The notes under the pieces are model-generated. The model was given only the letters and a program-made list of their open reading frames with translations. It had not been told where the DNA came from and searched no databases. Source: Chitinophaga niabensis (GTDB lineage Bacteria; Bacteroidota; Bacteroidia; Chitinophagales; Chitinophagaceae). From it: DNA of 64,000 bases. Both the position numbers and the translations under genes were made by a program. Positions 12,001 to 18,179 of this stretch are shown here, in pieces. The stretch is taken from NCBI GenBank assembly GCA_017849435.1, contig JAFIGY010000020.1:307425-371424 (forward strand), in the 5' to 3' direction. How positions within the stretch are numbered: position 1 is the stretch's first letter; each line of letters opens with the position of its first letter.

Positions 12001-14879
12001 GTATTTCTCAATACATACCTCGGATCTTCCGCACCTGTGTAAACCACAGACGGGTTAAAATTAATCAGTTGTGATACCGTTCTATTGTAGAAAACCGGTT
12101 GGCAGGCAACAGTGGTAGTGCTAACATCATAACCATTGTTGACCTGGTTTTTCCAGGCAGATACCTTTGTACCGTCGCCGGTTAATACGCCATCGTTAGC
12201 TTTCATCCAGAGGTCCAGGTTAGTGAAAACACCACCGGGAGCCGTAACCGCAGAACCGAAAGTGAAGTAGGCTCCATTCGGCAGGTCGCTGCTGGTCAAT
12301 GTGACCGTATTACCGGAGAGCTGGATCGCCCTCGTGATATTAGCAGATGCGAAAGCAGGGTCCGTATTACTGATCAGCAGATATTTCGTTGATCCGCTAA
12401 TGTTAGTTGCACGTAAGGTGATGGTCTGGTCTGCCCAGTTGGTCTTTTGTACTTTCCATACACGGGCCATCCTCCTGGTCACAGCCCCATTGAGCGGTGT
12501 GGAGGCGGCAATATCGTAGGATGCCGATGCCAGTCCGTTATCGGCTACTACGAGGAACGACCGGTCGTTGGTAATGCTATTTGTATTAGCAGCATTGGTA
12601 TTAGCCACCTGTGAGCCCAATACGAGGGTAATGATACCGGCATCCACATTCAGGGATTGTTTCTGCTCCAGTGCGGAAGCATCATCGCGACCGATACCAG
12701 TGATGCAGTTCTTGTAGGTAGCATTGCCCATCCACATTTTGGTACCATCGCTGGCGAGATAATCGGTGGGTATGGTTTGATTGAGCGTTATCCCGTATTT
12801 CAATGCGAGATAGGATTCGATCTTTTGCTGGTCGATAGCAGTAAGCGTTGAAATATCCTTATATACGATCAATTCGGGGATATTCCCGTTGTATACACCG
12901 GTGCCTGCAGACACTGCACCGATATTAAACGCATAATTGGCACCATTCCCCGTAAATGTATAGTTTCCCGGTTTGTTGATCAGCGCATTGCGATCGCGGG
13001 AAGCAGTGATCAGCGCAGGTGTTTTGGTAAACGACCAAACGGACATTCTTTTATATGTGCCGCCCCACGTAACGGATTGCCGGAAAGCATACGGAAGGTC
13101 AACATAGACGTTGCCATCTGACCAGGGCAGATGTGTTAATATTCTGTTGGAAGCCGCATCGGTTTCCTGGCAGAACAGTGTATTCGTTGCCGCAGCATTT
13201 GGCGCAGCAACAGCAAAAACGGCCAATTGTTGTACCTGCAAATTGCCAAATACAGAAGTGGCCGGGTCTACCACTGCTCCTTTTCCAAAAAAGCGGGTAC
13301 CGTCAAACAGCGGAGTGGGGTTAAAATTAGCTGTTCCCGGGTCGATGGCAGGCTGCAAGCCCGCTGTAGGTTGTGATATATTTATGTCCAGACCGCTGAA
13401 GTCGTTCCACTGTCCACCGCTCAATCCTTTATCACCACGGTACCAGGCGGCGATGCCTGCGTTTACGCCACCGGGGCCTTTGGCAGCCACGCCTATCGTA
13501 ACATAAGCAGTGGCCGGGAGGTCACTGCTGTTAAAAGTAATGGTGTTACCATTAAAGGGGATCACTTTGGTGATACTGGCCGACGGAAATGCCGGGTCAG
13601 TACTGATTAGCAGGTATTTGAAACCACCGGTGAAATTCGCTTTAAGTGTAATGGATTGATCGGCCCAGTTGGTTTTCTGCACCTTCCATACTCTCGGCAT
13701 CCTCGTGGAGATACCGGCATTCAGCGGCGTAGAAACGGCCGTACCAAAGTTATCCGTAGCCAATCCGTTGTCACCCATCACAAGGAAGGAAAGATCATTC
13801 GTAACACTGCCTGTATTAGCAGCATTGCTGGCGACAACCTGAGAACCGAGTGCCAGTGTGAAATAGCCGCTATCTACGCTAAGTGATTGTTTTTGTTCCA
13901 GAGAGGAAGCATCATCACGACCGATACCGGTGATGCGGTTTTTGAACGTTGCATCGCCGGTCCACATTTTGGATCCGTCGCTGGCGAGATAATCGGTGGG
14001 TATTGTCTGGTTCAGTGTGATGCCATATTTCAACGCCAGGTAAGATTCGATCTTTTGCTGGTCGGTTACTGAAAGTGTGGATATATCCTTATATACGATC
14101 ACTTCCGGAATGCTGCCTTTATAAAAAGCAGGGTGATTGTTATCCCAGAGACCGATGTTGGAAGCGTAATTAGCTCCCGGCCCTGTGAAGGTGTAGCTTC
14201 CATTGGTGCTCACCACTGTGTTACGATCCCGGAGGATCGTCATGTTACTGGTAGTTTTGGTAAATGACCATACATTGGGTTTGCCGATGGCACCGCCCCA
14301 TGAGGCGGTGGCCCTCGTAGGATAAGGCGCATCAAAAATAGCCGCGCCCGTCGTCCAGGCTGGTGTGGCCTCAATGCCACTATTTTGCCCGGAGTTCACC
14401 TGTTGGAAAAACACACCGCCGGTGGCACCTTCCGTAACGATCGCTACAGAAAAGATCGCCAGTTTCGTGGGCGCATCCGTACCAAAAACAGAAGAAGCGG
14501 GGTCAATGGCCATCCGCTTTCCGAAGTACTGATTGCCATTAAAAGTGGCTGCAGGATTAAAATTGACGCCCGCAGGGTTAACTCCCGGTTGCAAGCCCAC
14601 AGTTGGTTGCGGGATATGTATATCATTACCGCTAAAGTCATTCCATTGCGAGGAAGCCAGTCCTTTGTCTCCACGATACCAGCCACCCAATCCCTGGGTA
14701 ACCCCTCCGGGCCCTTTGGTTGCAATCCTTAAAGCTGCGTGCGGAGCGGCTTTCTGACCGACCATTATATTATTAATGGAATCTTTTGTTGTTCCCGCCT
14801 GTACAGGCACTTGCCATAAGGCAGAGAGGAAAAGGAACAGCCATTGCATGCGGCGGCCACGGGTGAGCTTGTTCATCAT
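1..14879 (-). CDS. Giant secreted LamG-like/Calx-beta repeat surface protein (3' end outside window)
   Basis: The frame is open from 14879 to the left edge, giving more than 4950 codons with no stop; the C-terminus is not visible. The preferred start gives a signal peptide (basic MMNKLTRGRR, then a hydrophobic stretch ending PVQA). An in-frame ATG at 14948, just after a TAA, would lengthen the N-terminus. Four modules of about 400 residues follow (about 14.73-13.50, 13.49-12.25, 12.24-10.92 and 10.91-9.65 kb). Each opens with a PGGV motif and a Trp-rich strand and contains a signature like YLALKYGITLNQT, as in laminin-G/concanavalin-like DUF8202 proteins. A linker (about 9.6-9.1 kb) leads to at least 26 Calx-beta-like repeats. 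Calx-beta domains bind calcium and stiffen long bacterial adhesins, so a cell-surface or secreted adhesin is inferred. A C-terminal sorting domain would lie off the window. Confidence 0.9.
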   Translation of the reverse strand, partial: MMNKLTRGRRMQWLFLFLSALWQVPVQAGTTKDSINNIMVGQKAAPHAALRIATKGPGGVTQGLGGWYRGDKGLASSQWNDFSGNDIHIPQPTVGLQPGVNPAGVNFNPAATFNGNQYFGKRMAIDPASSVFGTDAPTKLAIFSVAIVTEGATGGVFFQQVNSGQNSGIEATPAWTTGAAIFDAPYPTRATASWGGAIGKPNVWSFTKTTSNMTILRDRNTVVSTNGSYTFTGPGANYASNIGLWDNNHPAFYKGSIPEVIVYKDISTLSVTDQQKIESYLALKYGITLNQTIPTDYLASDGSKMWTGDATFKNRITGIGRDDASSLEQKQSLSVDSGYFTLALGSQVVASNAANTGSVTNDLSFLVMGDNGLATDNFGTAVSTPLNAGISTRMPRVWKVQKTNWADQSITLKANFTGGFKYLLISTDPAFPSASITKVIPFNGNTITFNSSDLPATAYVTIGVAAKGPGGVNAGIAAWYRGDKGLSGGQWNDFSGLDINISQPTAGLQPAIDPGTANFNPTPLFDGTRFFGKGAVVDPATSVFGNLQVQQLAVFAVAAPNAAATNTLFCQETDAASNRILTHLPWSDGNVYVDLPYAFRQSVTWGGTYKRMSVWSFTKTPALITASRDRNALINKPGNYTFTGNGANYAFNIGAVSAGTGVYNGNIPELIVYKDISTLTAIDQQKIESYLALKYGITLNQTIPTDYLASDGTKMWMGNATYKNCITGIGRDDASALEQKQSLNVDAGIITLVLGSQVANTNAANTNSITNDRSFLVVADNGLASASYDIAASTPLNGAVTRRMARVWKVQKTNWADQTITLRATNISGSTKYLLISNTDPAFASANITRAIQLSGNTVTLTSSDLPNGAYFTFGSAVTAPGGVFTNLDLWMKANDGVLTGDGTKVSAWKNQVNNGYDVSTTTVACQPVFYNRTVSQLINFNPSVVYTGAEDPRYVLRNTGRLFPNTFGFQFIGVGMDRRTTWTGTAGGLLASGPGGNNPVIYLFKNGGTNGWSAFMGSGSTGPAVSPAALNNSTAIIYNGGSGAAYSNVQPQIFSMGSLNQGTSASADNIACWVDGFKENTNLDAVQQPEIGNGIFVGSSDDNSTWFGNIPEVIVYERQLSDVEMARVNSYLAIKYGVTMDQRTPYNYVATDNAVIWNASNNKTYKNNITGIGRDDAQDLRQKQSRSVNAGMQVAVGIGDLAATNADNSASFAIDKAYLVWGDDSGAVNFRTVVTGHPVVNFRMARIWKTQQTTAMTEQVQVAIPFDVLPNAKETYLIVSNDNIFDGTDQYIKLSEITLQGVKHYAAKVNLTNGQYFTFGAYIKAPGGVPGTSLWLRPDYGTSSVSDGTAIGTWTDYAADLNNATADPAIQPIYANNPADNVNFNPQIMFPGNRYMNLDANKLPTGTSPRTLFGFGKPTSLAANAYILSWGTNSQSRGQGLANIGGAGYYVGITDDVKNPGFWKLNTPDVFVGTFTGPAGGNIAATYSKTKALLSEAHASWNTGAQIASVGRFINNTIENWRGSIGDVIVYPFVLNNIELRRVESYLAIKYGYTLDQTSPGGNYLATNGSVIWNAAANGAYKVNIAGIGLDNVEGLEQKQSRSIHDGSIVAIGLNAIASTNLNNAGTFDNDRSYMFWASNSNSMATITGNLPTGKCVLERLSQQWKVQYASFDPAAKQLAFNFDLNNITYSGVDTRDFTLLIDNDGDGNFATGTITEYKAVNYDAAKKVVSFTGVSNIPAGAVFTLTTSQPMRIAKLVADGQAQNATSICREDDWIYFKDPTDATKYIAAIYLNGNTVNMTDFNAALADVSQSMDNLGKNSGTDYGTQLMRRLLQIKYTGVPLTINGGVKLRYFWNPAEQGAAGTYLSGTRNVATTRQWSWFRHAGDVTATLNDLTPVSLENAVEIVPTSTGSVDGVDYIEFEGLQQFDVFGGMYKASQVVSVRKVQDGAEGGPDGQFSIELPLNVTVPEDLIVTYTVSGTASNGADYQTLNGQITLPSGASQVPLPVLVIDDNVIELTEDVQIQLTTVTGAATGNLYSISNTRRQASLVITDNDQNKAVLGVTKIADAAEPSTNGTFSISLPATVTSSEDITVTYSVAGTATNGTDYTKLTGTLVIPKGMTSVDLPVQVLDDKLIEGPETVVLTLAGGTSANFNFVVDATAAAATMTIADDDNTTANQVVSITRNADAAEPATNGSFLVSLPAGYTAAQPITVNYTVGGTATPDADYTPLAGAIVIPAGHNSVLVDVIVKNDEIIEGDETVVATITDATAPVLGTFAPDNTHFSATVTIADDDNIALNKVLRITRVADAAEPHTNGRYKISLPAGITAAEAITVNYTMSGTATNGADYTTMTGTIVLQPGDNNVPLDLVVEDDKIIEGDETAIATLAGGNTATLGAFTVDAAAKAATITIVDDDNIAANKVLHISAKTDAAEPSTHGAFEIGLPTDVTAAGPITVNYTITGTASNGADYQPLNGTITIPAGQNTIPLPVTVIDDKIIEGNETVITTLNGGNAAAFGAFTIDATAQSATVNIADDDNTATNLVLNISKTADAAEPSTDGAFSIALPDGYTASEDITIHYTISGTATNDIDYQQLTSPIVLPAGSNAVTLPVVVKDDKIIEGDEVVTITLGNGASASFALTAGTSKIASLTIADDDNVAKNKVISAVKVADGAEPSTNGAFRLQLPTDVTAVEAISVQYSISGTATNGVDYVTLNGSAVIPAGANGVDVAVKVIDDDIIEGDETVIITATGGNAPTFGSFTADATPATVIIKDDDNVDGNKVLSITKTADAAEPGTNGEFKISLPAGVTLSQPVTVNYTVGGTATNDVDYEILNGTVVIPAGQNSVLLPVVVKDDKIIEVNETVIVNISGGTTASYGVFTASSTNGSATVTIADDDNTIANTALTIAKTADAAEPSTNGSFSINLPAGITSSEDIIVHYTVTGTATPDADYIALKGTAVIPAGEPGVSIPVTVIDDKIIEIDETVVATLTGGASTHFTFTGTGTASVIIADDDNVPGNKRVTVLKMRHGGEPATSGRFGISLFNGYTSSEPVTVNYTISGTATNGVDYITLNGTAIIPVGQTQTDVLVDIIDDKIIEGTETVIMTLTQAASPNISFSIAGGPATVNIADDDNTAANKTLHITKTADAAEPSTNGEFTIGLPADVTVAEDVTVHYQVSGTATNGVDYETLDGTIVIPAGQNSVKLPVIVKDDSIVEGDESVIVTLMDGVSAHFAFTVDSTANSAAVIIADDDNISGSGELSIAKTTDAAEPSTNGVFTISLPAGITYAKDITVNYIVSGTATPGADYTTLTGSAVIPAGRNSVTVTVQVLDDDIIEGTETVIATLTAGTAAGFSPLTVNAANSTATVNIADDDDIAANKVISIVKTANAAEPSTNGAFKISFPAGVTVVENVTVNYTITGTATNGTDYTTLSGTVKIPAGSNSVPLDVVVTDDKIIEGTETVIATLGAASSATFGAFSANAAANTATVNIADDDNIAANKVFTVTSTADGAEPATPGKFSISLPNGYTVSEPVTISYSIGGTATNDVDYTALNGTVTLPADQTEVMVPVNVIDDKIIEGTETVIMTLNTANSTSFGFSVDGTSATVNILDDDATTTNRTLSITKTADAAEPATNGSFRISLPVGVTSAVPIRVAYQIDGSSTATPDADYVAIKGDIIIPAGSNSVLVPVEVIDDQIIEPVEKVVMNISGGNDGVFTYTANAAALTATVFITDDDFAPNSNVVLVTKVSDAIEGGIHGQFRISLPVGVTASEPITIHYAMGGSATNTIDYATLNGVAVIQPGANFVLIDVEAFDDGIVEGPEHAIMSLLDASSTSYTFNIAPGKSNATVTIIDANAATRIPVTVTKVADAAEPGTNGKFRVSLVGGTSALPVTVGYTLSGTADNGEDYVIVNDVVIPANNPSVDVDVTVIDDKIIEGPENVVFTIISGSATDGAGNAYIFPADVVNTATVTIADDDNMGVNLELTVAKESDAAEPATHGSFRISLRKDYTASTDVTVQYNIGGTATKDVDYKINATITIPKGRNFVIVPVTVIDDKIIEPKETVILTLTGGTDGHGHAYIASGTAPSATVEIDDDDGIPVNRQLTIRRVTNGSEPATNGQFEISLPRDITSSEAITVNYIISGTADNGDDYEALSGSVVLPANQNSVLVDVIVKNDQIIEGDETVILTLAGGTTPSLGAFTGTGTATVVIADDDNTAAIRVLQVKQTKHAAEPSTNGNFHVSLPAGYSAARDITLQYTLKGTATSDVDYVVNTITLPALSNGVDIPVTVIDDKIIEPTETVIMELAAGIDNNSNDYTVDAAAGTATVNIADDDNIIANRALLISKLTDAAEPGTNGAFVISLPDGLTASEDVLVTYNITGTATNGTDYRNLSGTVILPANSNSVKVDVITMDDTIIEGDETVIMTLAGGSTNSLGAFSGTGSATVLIADDDNTSTNQVLKVVRMADAGEPSTNGSFEISLPAGVTAAQDITVNYTITGTATNGTDYQTLNGTIVLVHGQNSVPVPVIVINDEIIEGDETVILHITNGTSAGFSYAADAVAGTATVTITDDDNVSGNKVLHVVKTADAGEPATNGAFTISLPAGVTAADDITVNYTVTGTAINGTDYTIDDTAIIPAGQNSVDVPVTVIDDKIIEGDETVIMTLQNGESARFGNLTIDAANSVATVIIADDDDIAANKQLSIATLADAAEPATNGRFVISLPAGITVAEDVTVGYMIAGTATNGVDYVTLNGSVVIPAGQTSVELPVIVKDDKIIEENETVIATLTGGTSVKFVFTSAATAVVTILDDDNTTANRVVSVTKGGDAAEPSTNGSFIFSLPAGLTASAPVIVNYTIGGTATAGADYQTLPGTIIIPQGQNSVTVPAVVIDDLIIEETENVTTTITNGTAAGLGTFAASSSQGNAVVLIADNDNIPANKVLSVVKAADAAEPATNGAFTISLPNG

Positions 14880-15414
14880 ATCAGTTGCAGGAAGAATAAA
14901 CCGGCAACGATGTTTCAACAGGGTAATCTGTGACATAATAATCATTTAGGAGCAAAAGCAACCAGACACATCCCACCGGTACGGCAGATGCATCTATGCA
15001 TAGAACCCGGATATGGCCTATACTAATCGGGAAGTATCCTGGTGTAATAGTAAATGGGAAAGCAACTACAAGTATGCAGTTCCCCGACGCGGTTCGATTT
15101 TAAGATTTTAAGATGCTGTCATCTTTTTGATCACATGATTGCACAGGGTTTTCGTAGAGATTTCCATAGATAATTGGTTTTTTATTGTCCTATAAGGTTC
15201 AAAACAACACATACTGCTTGGCGCGACAAAAAAACAATCTGATCAACAGATCATTTGTAGTAAATTCAGGAAGATGTTGTAGTTATATTTCTACAAACCT
15301 CTTTTCATACAACTCCGATTTCTTTTCAAGAGCAGTGCTGCAGATAATTTTAGACAAACATAACAGTGCCGTACAAACGAAAAATAGTTACTTTGCGCGT
15401 CTCAAAAACCGTCC
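14880..15414. other. Intergenic region upstream of giant adhesin
   Basis: A 535-bp AT-rich stretch between the adhesin start and the decayed SnoaL gene; it must hold the adhesin promoter. I see short direct repeats of ATTTTAAG around 15098-15112, but no clear TAnnTTTG element in the adhesin direction and no convincing gene. An 86-codon plus-strand frame at 15185-15445 has no recognisable features and overlaps the SnoaL remnant. Confidence 0.4.
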
Positions 15415-15649
15415 ATGCATACCAATCAAACGAACCTGCAAATAGTAAACCAGCTGTATGATGCCTTTTCAAGGAAAGATATTCAGGGAATGAGCAGTGG
15501 CGGTTATCGGCTATATGAAATGCAAGGCCACAAAGACCGGGAAGATCTATGAATCTGATTTTGTGCACCTGGCCGTGATCAAAGACAACAAGATCACAAA
15601 ATTCCAGGAGTTCTTTGATACTTACATTGCAGGAGAAGCATTCCGGTAA
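15415..15649 (+). pseudogene. SnoaL-like (NTF2 superfamily) gene with internal deletion and frameshift
   Basis: The ATG at 15415 opens a frame reading MHTNQTNLQIVNQLYDAFSR, a typical SnoaL-like N-terminus, but it shifts and stops at 15552. From about 15500 another frame reads VAVIGYMKC, then TGKIYESDFVHLAVI and FQEFFDTYIAGEAFR, a typical SnoaL C-terminus, ending at TAA 15647-15649. Intact family members have about 130 residues. Here the first 26 or so are joined out of frame to the last 45-50, so roughly 60 middle residues are missing. No single frame gives a working protein. SnoaL-like proteins are small cone-shaped isomerase/hydrolase folds of varied function; an apparently intact family member lies at 41341-41700. 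Confidence 0.8.
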
Positions 15650-15691
15650 ATAACTGAAGAAAAATCCCTAAGTTTAGGTGAATAAGAGAAT

Positions 15692-16492
15692 ATGTTGAAC
15701 CCTGCCCAAAAAGTGATCTGGATCACCGGCGCGTCTTCAGGCATTGGAGAAGCGCTGGCATATGCGCTTGCAAAAGAAAACGCCAGACTTATCCTGTCTG
15801 CACGAAGGATAGAAGAGCTGGAGCGGGTAAAAGCGCATTGTGGCCCGGAAGTCCGGCAAAACATTCAGCTGCTCCCTTTGGACCTTGCCAGCACCGATAC
15901 CCTGCAAACCGCCACAGAAAAAGCGATCCGCCTGTTCGGCTATATTGACATCCTGGTGAACAACGGAGGCATCAGCCAAAGAAGCCTGATCAAAGACACT
16001 TCCATAGAAGTAGATCGCAGGCTGATGGAGGTAAATTATTTTGGTGCTATTTCCCTGACGAAATATCTGCTTCCTCATTTCATCGAACGAAAGGCGGGTC
16101 ACTTTGTGAATGTGACAAGCCTGACCGGGAAATTCGGCACACCTTTCCGCTCCGGATACGCGGCTTCCAAACACGCTTTGCATGGTTTTTTCGATGCGTT
16201 GCGTGCAGAGCATTATGCTGATAATATAAAAGTCACCATGATATGCCCTGGCTTTATCCACACCCGGTTAACCTACTCCGCATTAACAGCAGATGGATCT
16301 CCTTTAAATAAAATGGATGCCGCCCAATACAAAGGCAAGCCGGCGGATTGGTGCGCGAAAAAAATAATCAGGGCGATCAAACGCGAAAAAGAAGAAGTGT
16401 ATATCGGAGGAAGGGAAGTATTGGGCGTTTATCTGAAACGGTTTGTGCCTGCTATTTTTTCGAAAGTGATACGCAACACACCTGTGAGGTGA
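15692..16492 (+). CDS. Short-chain dehydrogenase/reductase (SDR)
   Basis: A 266-residue classical SDR, cytosolic, NAD(P)-dependent. The Rossmann motif TGASSGIG covers residues 12-19, NNGG residues 90-93, and the catalytic tetrad is Asn115, Ser143, Tyr156 and Lys160 (GYAASK). The N-terminus ITGASSGIGEALAYALA and the extended C-terminal region resemble the DHRS7/YqjQ-like subgroup that acts on lipids, steroids or retinoid-like alcohols, but the substrate cannot be read from sequence. The gene is followed after 21 bp by a co-directional FAD dehydrogenase, so the two redox enzymes may be co-transcribed. Confidence 0.9.
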   Translation: MLNPAQKVIWITGASSGIGEALAYALAKENARLILSARRIEELERVKAHCGPEVRQNIQLLPLDLASTDTLQTATEKAIRLFGYIDILVNNGGISQRSLIKDTSIEVDRRLMEVNYFGAISLTKYLLPHFIERKAGHFVNVTSLTGKFGTPFRSGYAASKHALHGFFDALRAEHYADNIKVTMICPGFIHTRLTYSALTADGSPLNKMDAAQYKGKPADWCAKKIIRAIKREKEEVYIGGREVLGVYLKRFVPAIFSKVIRNTPVR

Positions 16493-16513
16493 TCTTCCCA
16501 AAAATCTTTCACC

Positions 16514-18175
16514 ATGATGGAGGAAACAGCAGATATCATTGTCATCGGTGCAGGCCTGGCGGGCCTGGTGGCGGCCACTGAAGCGGTGGCAGCGGGAAAG
16601 AAAGTGATGCTGATAGACCAGGAAGGAGAACAGAATATGGGTGGACAGGCTTACTGGTCCTTCGGCGGCCTGTTCTTTGTGAATTCACCCGAGCAGCGCC
16701 GTATGGGCATCCGCGATTCTTATGAACTGGCTTTGCAGGACTGGATGGGGAGTGCAGGGTTTGACAGGCCGGAGGATTATTGGCCGCGAAAGTGGGCGGA
16801 AGCTTATGTAGCTTTTGCCGCCGGCGAAAAGAGAACCTGGCTGCGGCAATGGGGCCTGCGTTTCTTTCCTGTCGTTGGCTGGGCAGAAAGAGGCGGCGCG
16901 CTCGCCACGGGTCACGGCAATTCCGTTCCCCGCTTTCACATTACCTGGGGCACCGGAACCGGTGTAGTGGCGCCGTTTGTAATCCGGCTAAAAGAAGCCG
17001 CCAAAGAAGGGAAGATCATTTTTAAATTCAGACATAAAGTAAAGGAGTTAACGCTCACGAACGGACAGGTAACAGGCATTAGTGGCGATGTGCTGGAACC
17101 CGGTGAAGAGCCGAGAGGGGTGAAAAGCTCCAGGAAAGCGATCGCCGCTTTTGCGTTTAAAGCGGGTGCAGTCATTGTTGCCTCGGGAGGCATTGGAGGC
17201 AATCATGAAATGGTCCGCAGAAACTGGCCGGCCAGATTGGGAAACCCTCCCGATAAAATGCTTTCAGGCGTACCCGATTATGTGGACGGCAGCATGATAG
17301 CGGTGGTGGAACAGGCTGGCGGACATATTATCAATGCGGACAGAATGTGGCATTATACTGAAGGCATTCATAACTGGGCGCCGATATGGCCCAATCACGG
17401 TATCCGTATTTTACCGGGACCTTCTTCTTTCTGGATAGACGCCCGTGGAAATCGCCTGCCTCCTCCTCTTTTCCCGGGATTTGATACACTGGGCACCTTG
17501 CGGCATATCATGCAAAGTGGTGACGGGTATTCCTGGTTCATTCTGAACCAGCGTATTATCCGGAAAGAATTTGCGCTTTCCGGATCTGAGCAGAACCCGG
17601 ACCTTACCGCCAAAAGCTGGCGGCAGGTATTGGGTCGCGCCATTGGTAAACATGCCACCCCTCCTGTTGAAGCTTTCAAGAAAAACGGGATCGACTTTAT
17701 AGTAAAAAACGGACTGGAAGAGTTGGTAGCCGGCATGAATGCGCTTACCGGAGATACGCGGATAGAACTCGCGCTGCTCAAAGAACAGATAAGGGCGAGG
17801 GATATGGAAATCACCAATCCGTTCTGTAAAGATGCGCAGATCACCGCCATACGCGGCGCGAGGAAATACCTCGGAGACAAGCTCATTCGTACAGCGCCGC
17901 CCCACCGGTTGCTGGACCCTCATGCCGGCCCTTTGATAGCGGTGAAGCTCAACATCCTCACCCGCAAAACCCTTGGAGGATTACAAACAGACCTGTCCGG
18001 GCGCGTTCTGCATAAGATCGATGAACAGCCTGTCAAAGGCTTGTACGCTGCAGGCGAAATAGCGGGATTCGGCGGAGGCGGCATGCATGGTTATAATGCG
18101 CTGGAAGGCTCTTTCCTCGGCGGCTGCCTTTTCTCCGGCCGCATCGCCGGCCAGTCGGCTGCCCGTGATATGTAA
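16514..18175 (+). CDS. FAD-binding dehydrogenase (fumarate reductase/ketosteroid-dehydrogenase flavoprotein family)
   Basis: A 553-residue flavoprotein. The N-terminal dinucleotide site is IVIGAGLAGLVAA (GxGxxG at 12-17) followed by an acidic end of strand 2 (LIDQEGE). Near the C-terminus is the second FAD motif, GLYAAGEIAGFGGGGMHGYNA, then LEGSFLGG. The pattern matches the 'putative FAD-binding dehydrogenase' group (about 550 residues) related to fumarate reductase flavoproteins and 3-ketosteroid dehydrogenases. There is no signal peptide, so it is probably cytosolic. Two ATGs (16514, 16517) are equally plausible. It lies 21 bp after the SDR gene and ends 4 bp from the convergent antiporter gene. 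The substrate is unknown; an SDR plus flavin dehydrogenase pair would fit oxidation of an alicyclic or steroid-like alcohol. Confidence 0.85.
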   Translation: MMEETADIIVIGAGLAGLVAATEAVAAGKKVMLIDQEGEQNMGGQAYWSFGGLFFVNSPEQRRMGIRDSYELALQDWMGSAGFDRPEDYWPRKWAEAYVAFAAGEKRTWLRQWGLRFFPVVGWAERGGALATGHGNSVPRFHITWGTGTGVVAPFVIRLKEAAKEGKIIFKFRHKVKELTLTNGQVTGISGDVLEPGEEPRGVKSSRKAIAAFAFKAGAVIVASGGIGGNHEMVRRNWPARLGNPPDKMLSGVPDYVDGSMIAVVEQAGGHIINADRMWHYTEGIHNWAPIWPNHGIRILPGPSSFWIDARGNRLPPPLFPGFDTLGTLRHIMQSGDGYSWFILNQRIIRKEFALSGSEQNPDLTAKSWRQVLGRAIGKHATPPVEAFKKNGIDFIVKNGLEELVAGMNALTGDTRIELALLKEQIRARDMEITNPFCKDAQITAIRGARKYLGDKLIRTAPPHRLLDPHAGPLIAVKLNILTRKTLGGLQTDLSGRVLHKIDEQPVKGLYAAGEIAGFGGGGMHGYNALEGSFLGGCLFSGRIAGQSAARDM

Positions 18176-18179
18176 ACGG

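Noticed and set aside
9225-14757. Plus-strand frames opposite the LamG-like modules (for example 11007-11825)
   Set aside because: Antisense shadows of the repeated module coding sequence; they have no recognisable family or promoter.
15185-15445. 86-codon plus-strand frame before the SnoaL remnant
   Set aside because: No domain, odd Cys/Asn-rich composition, and its 3' end overlaps the start of the SnoaL remnant in another frame.
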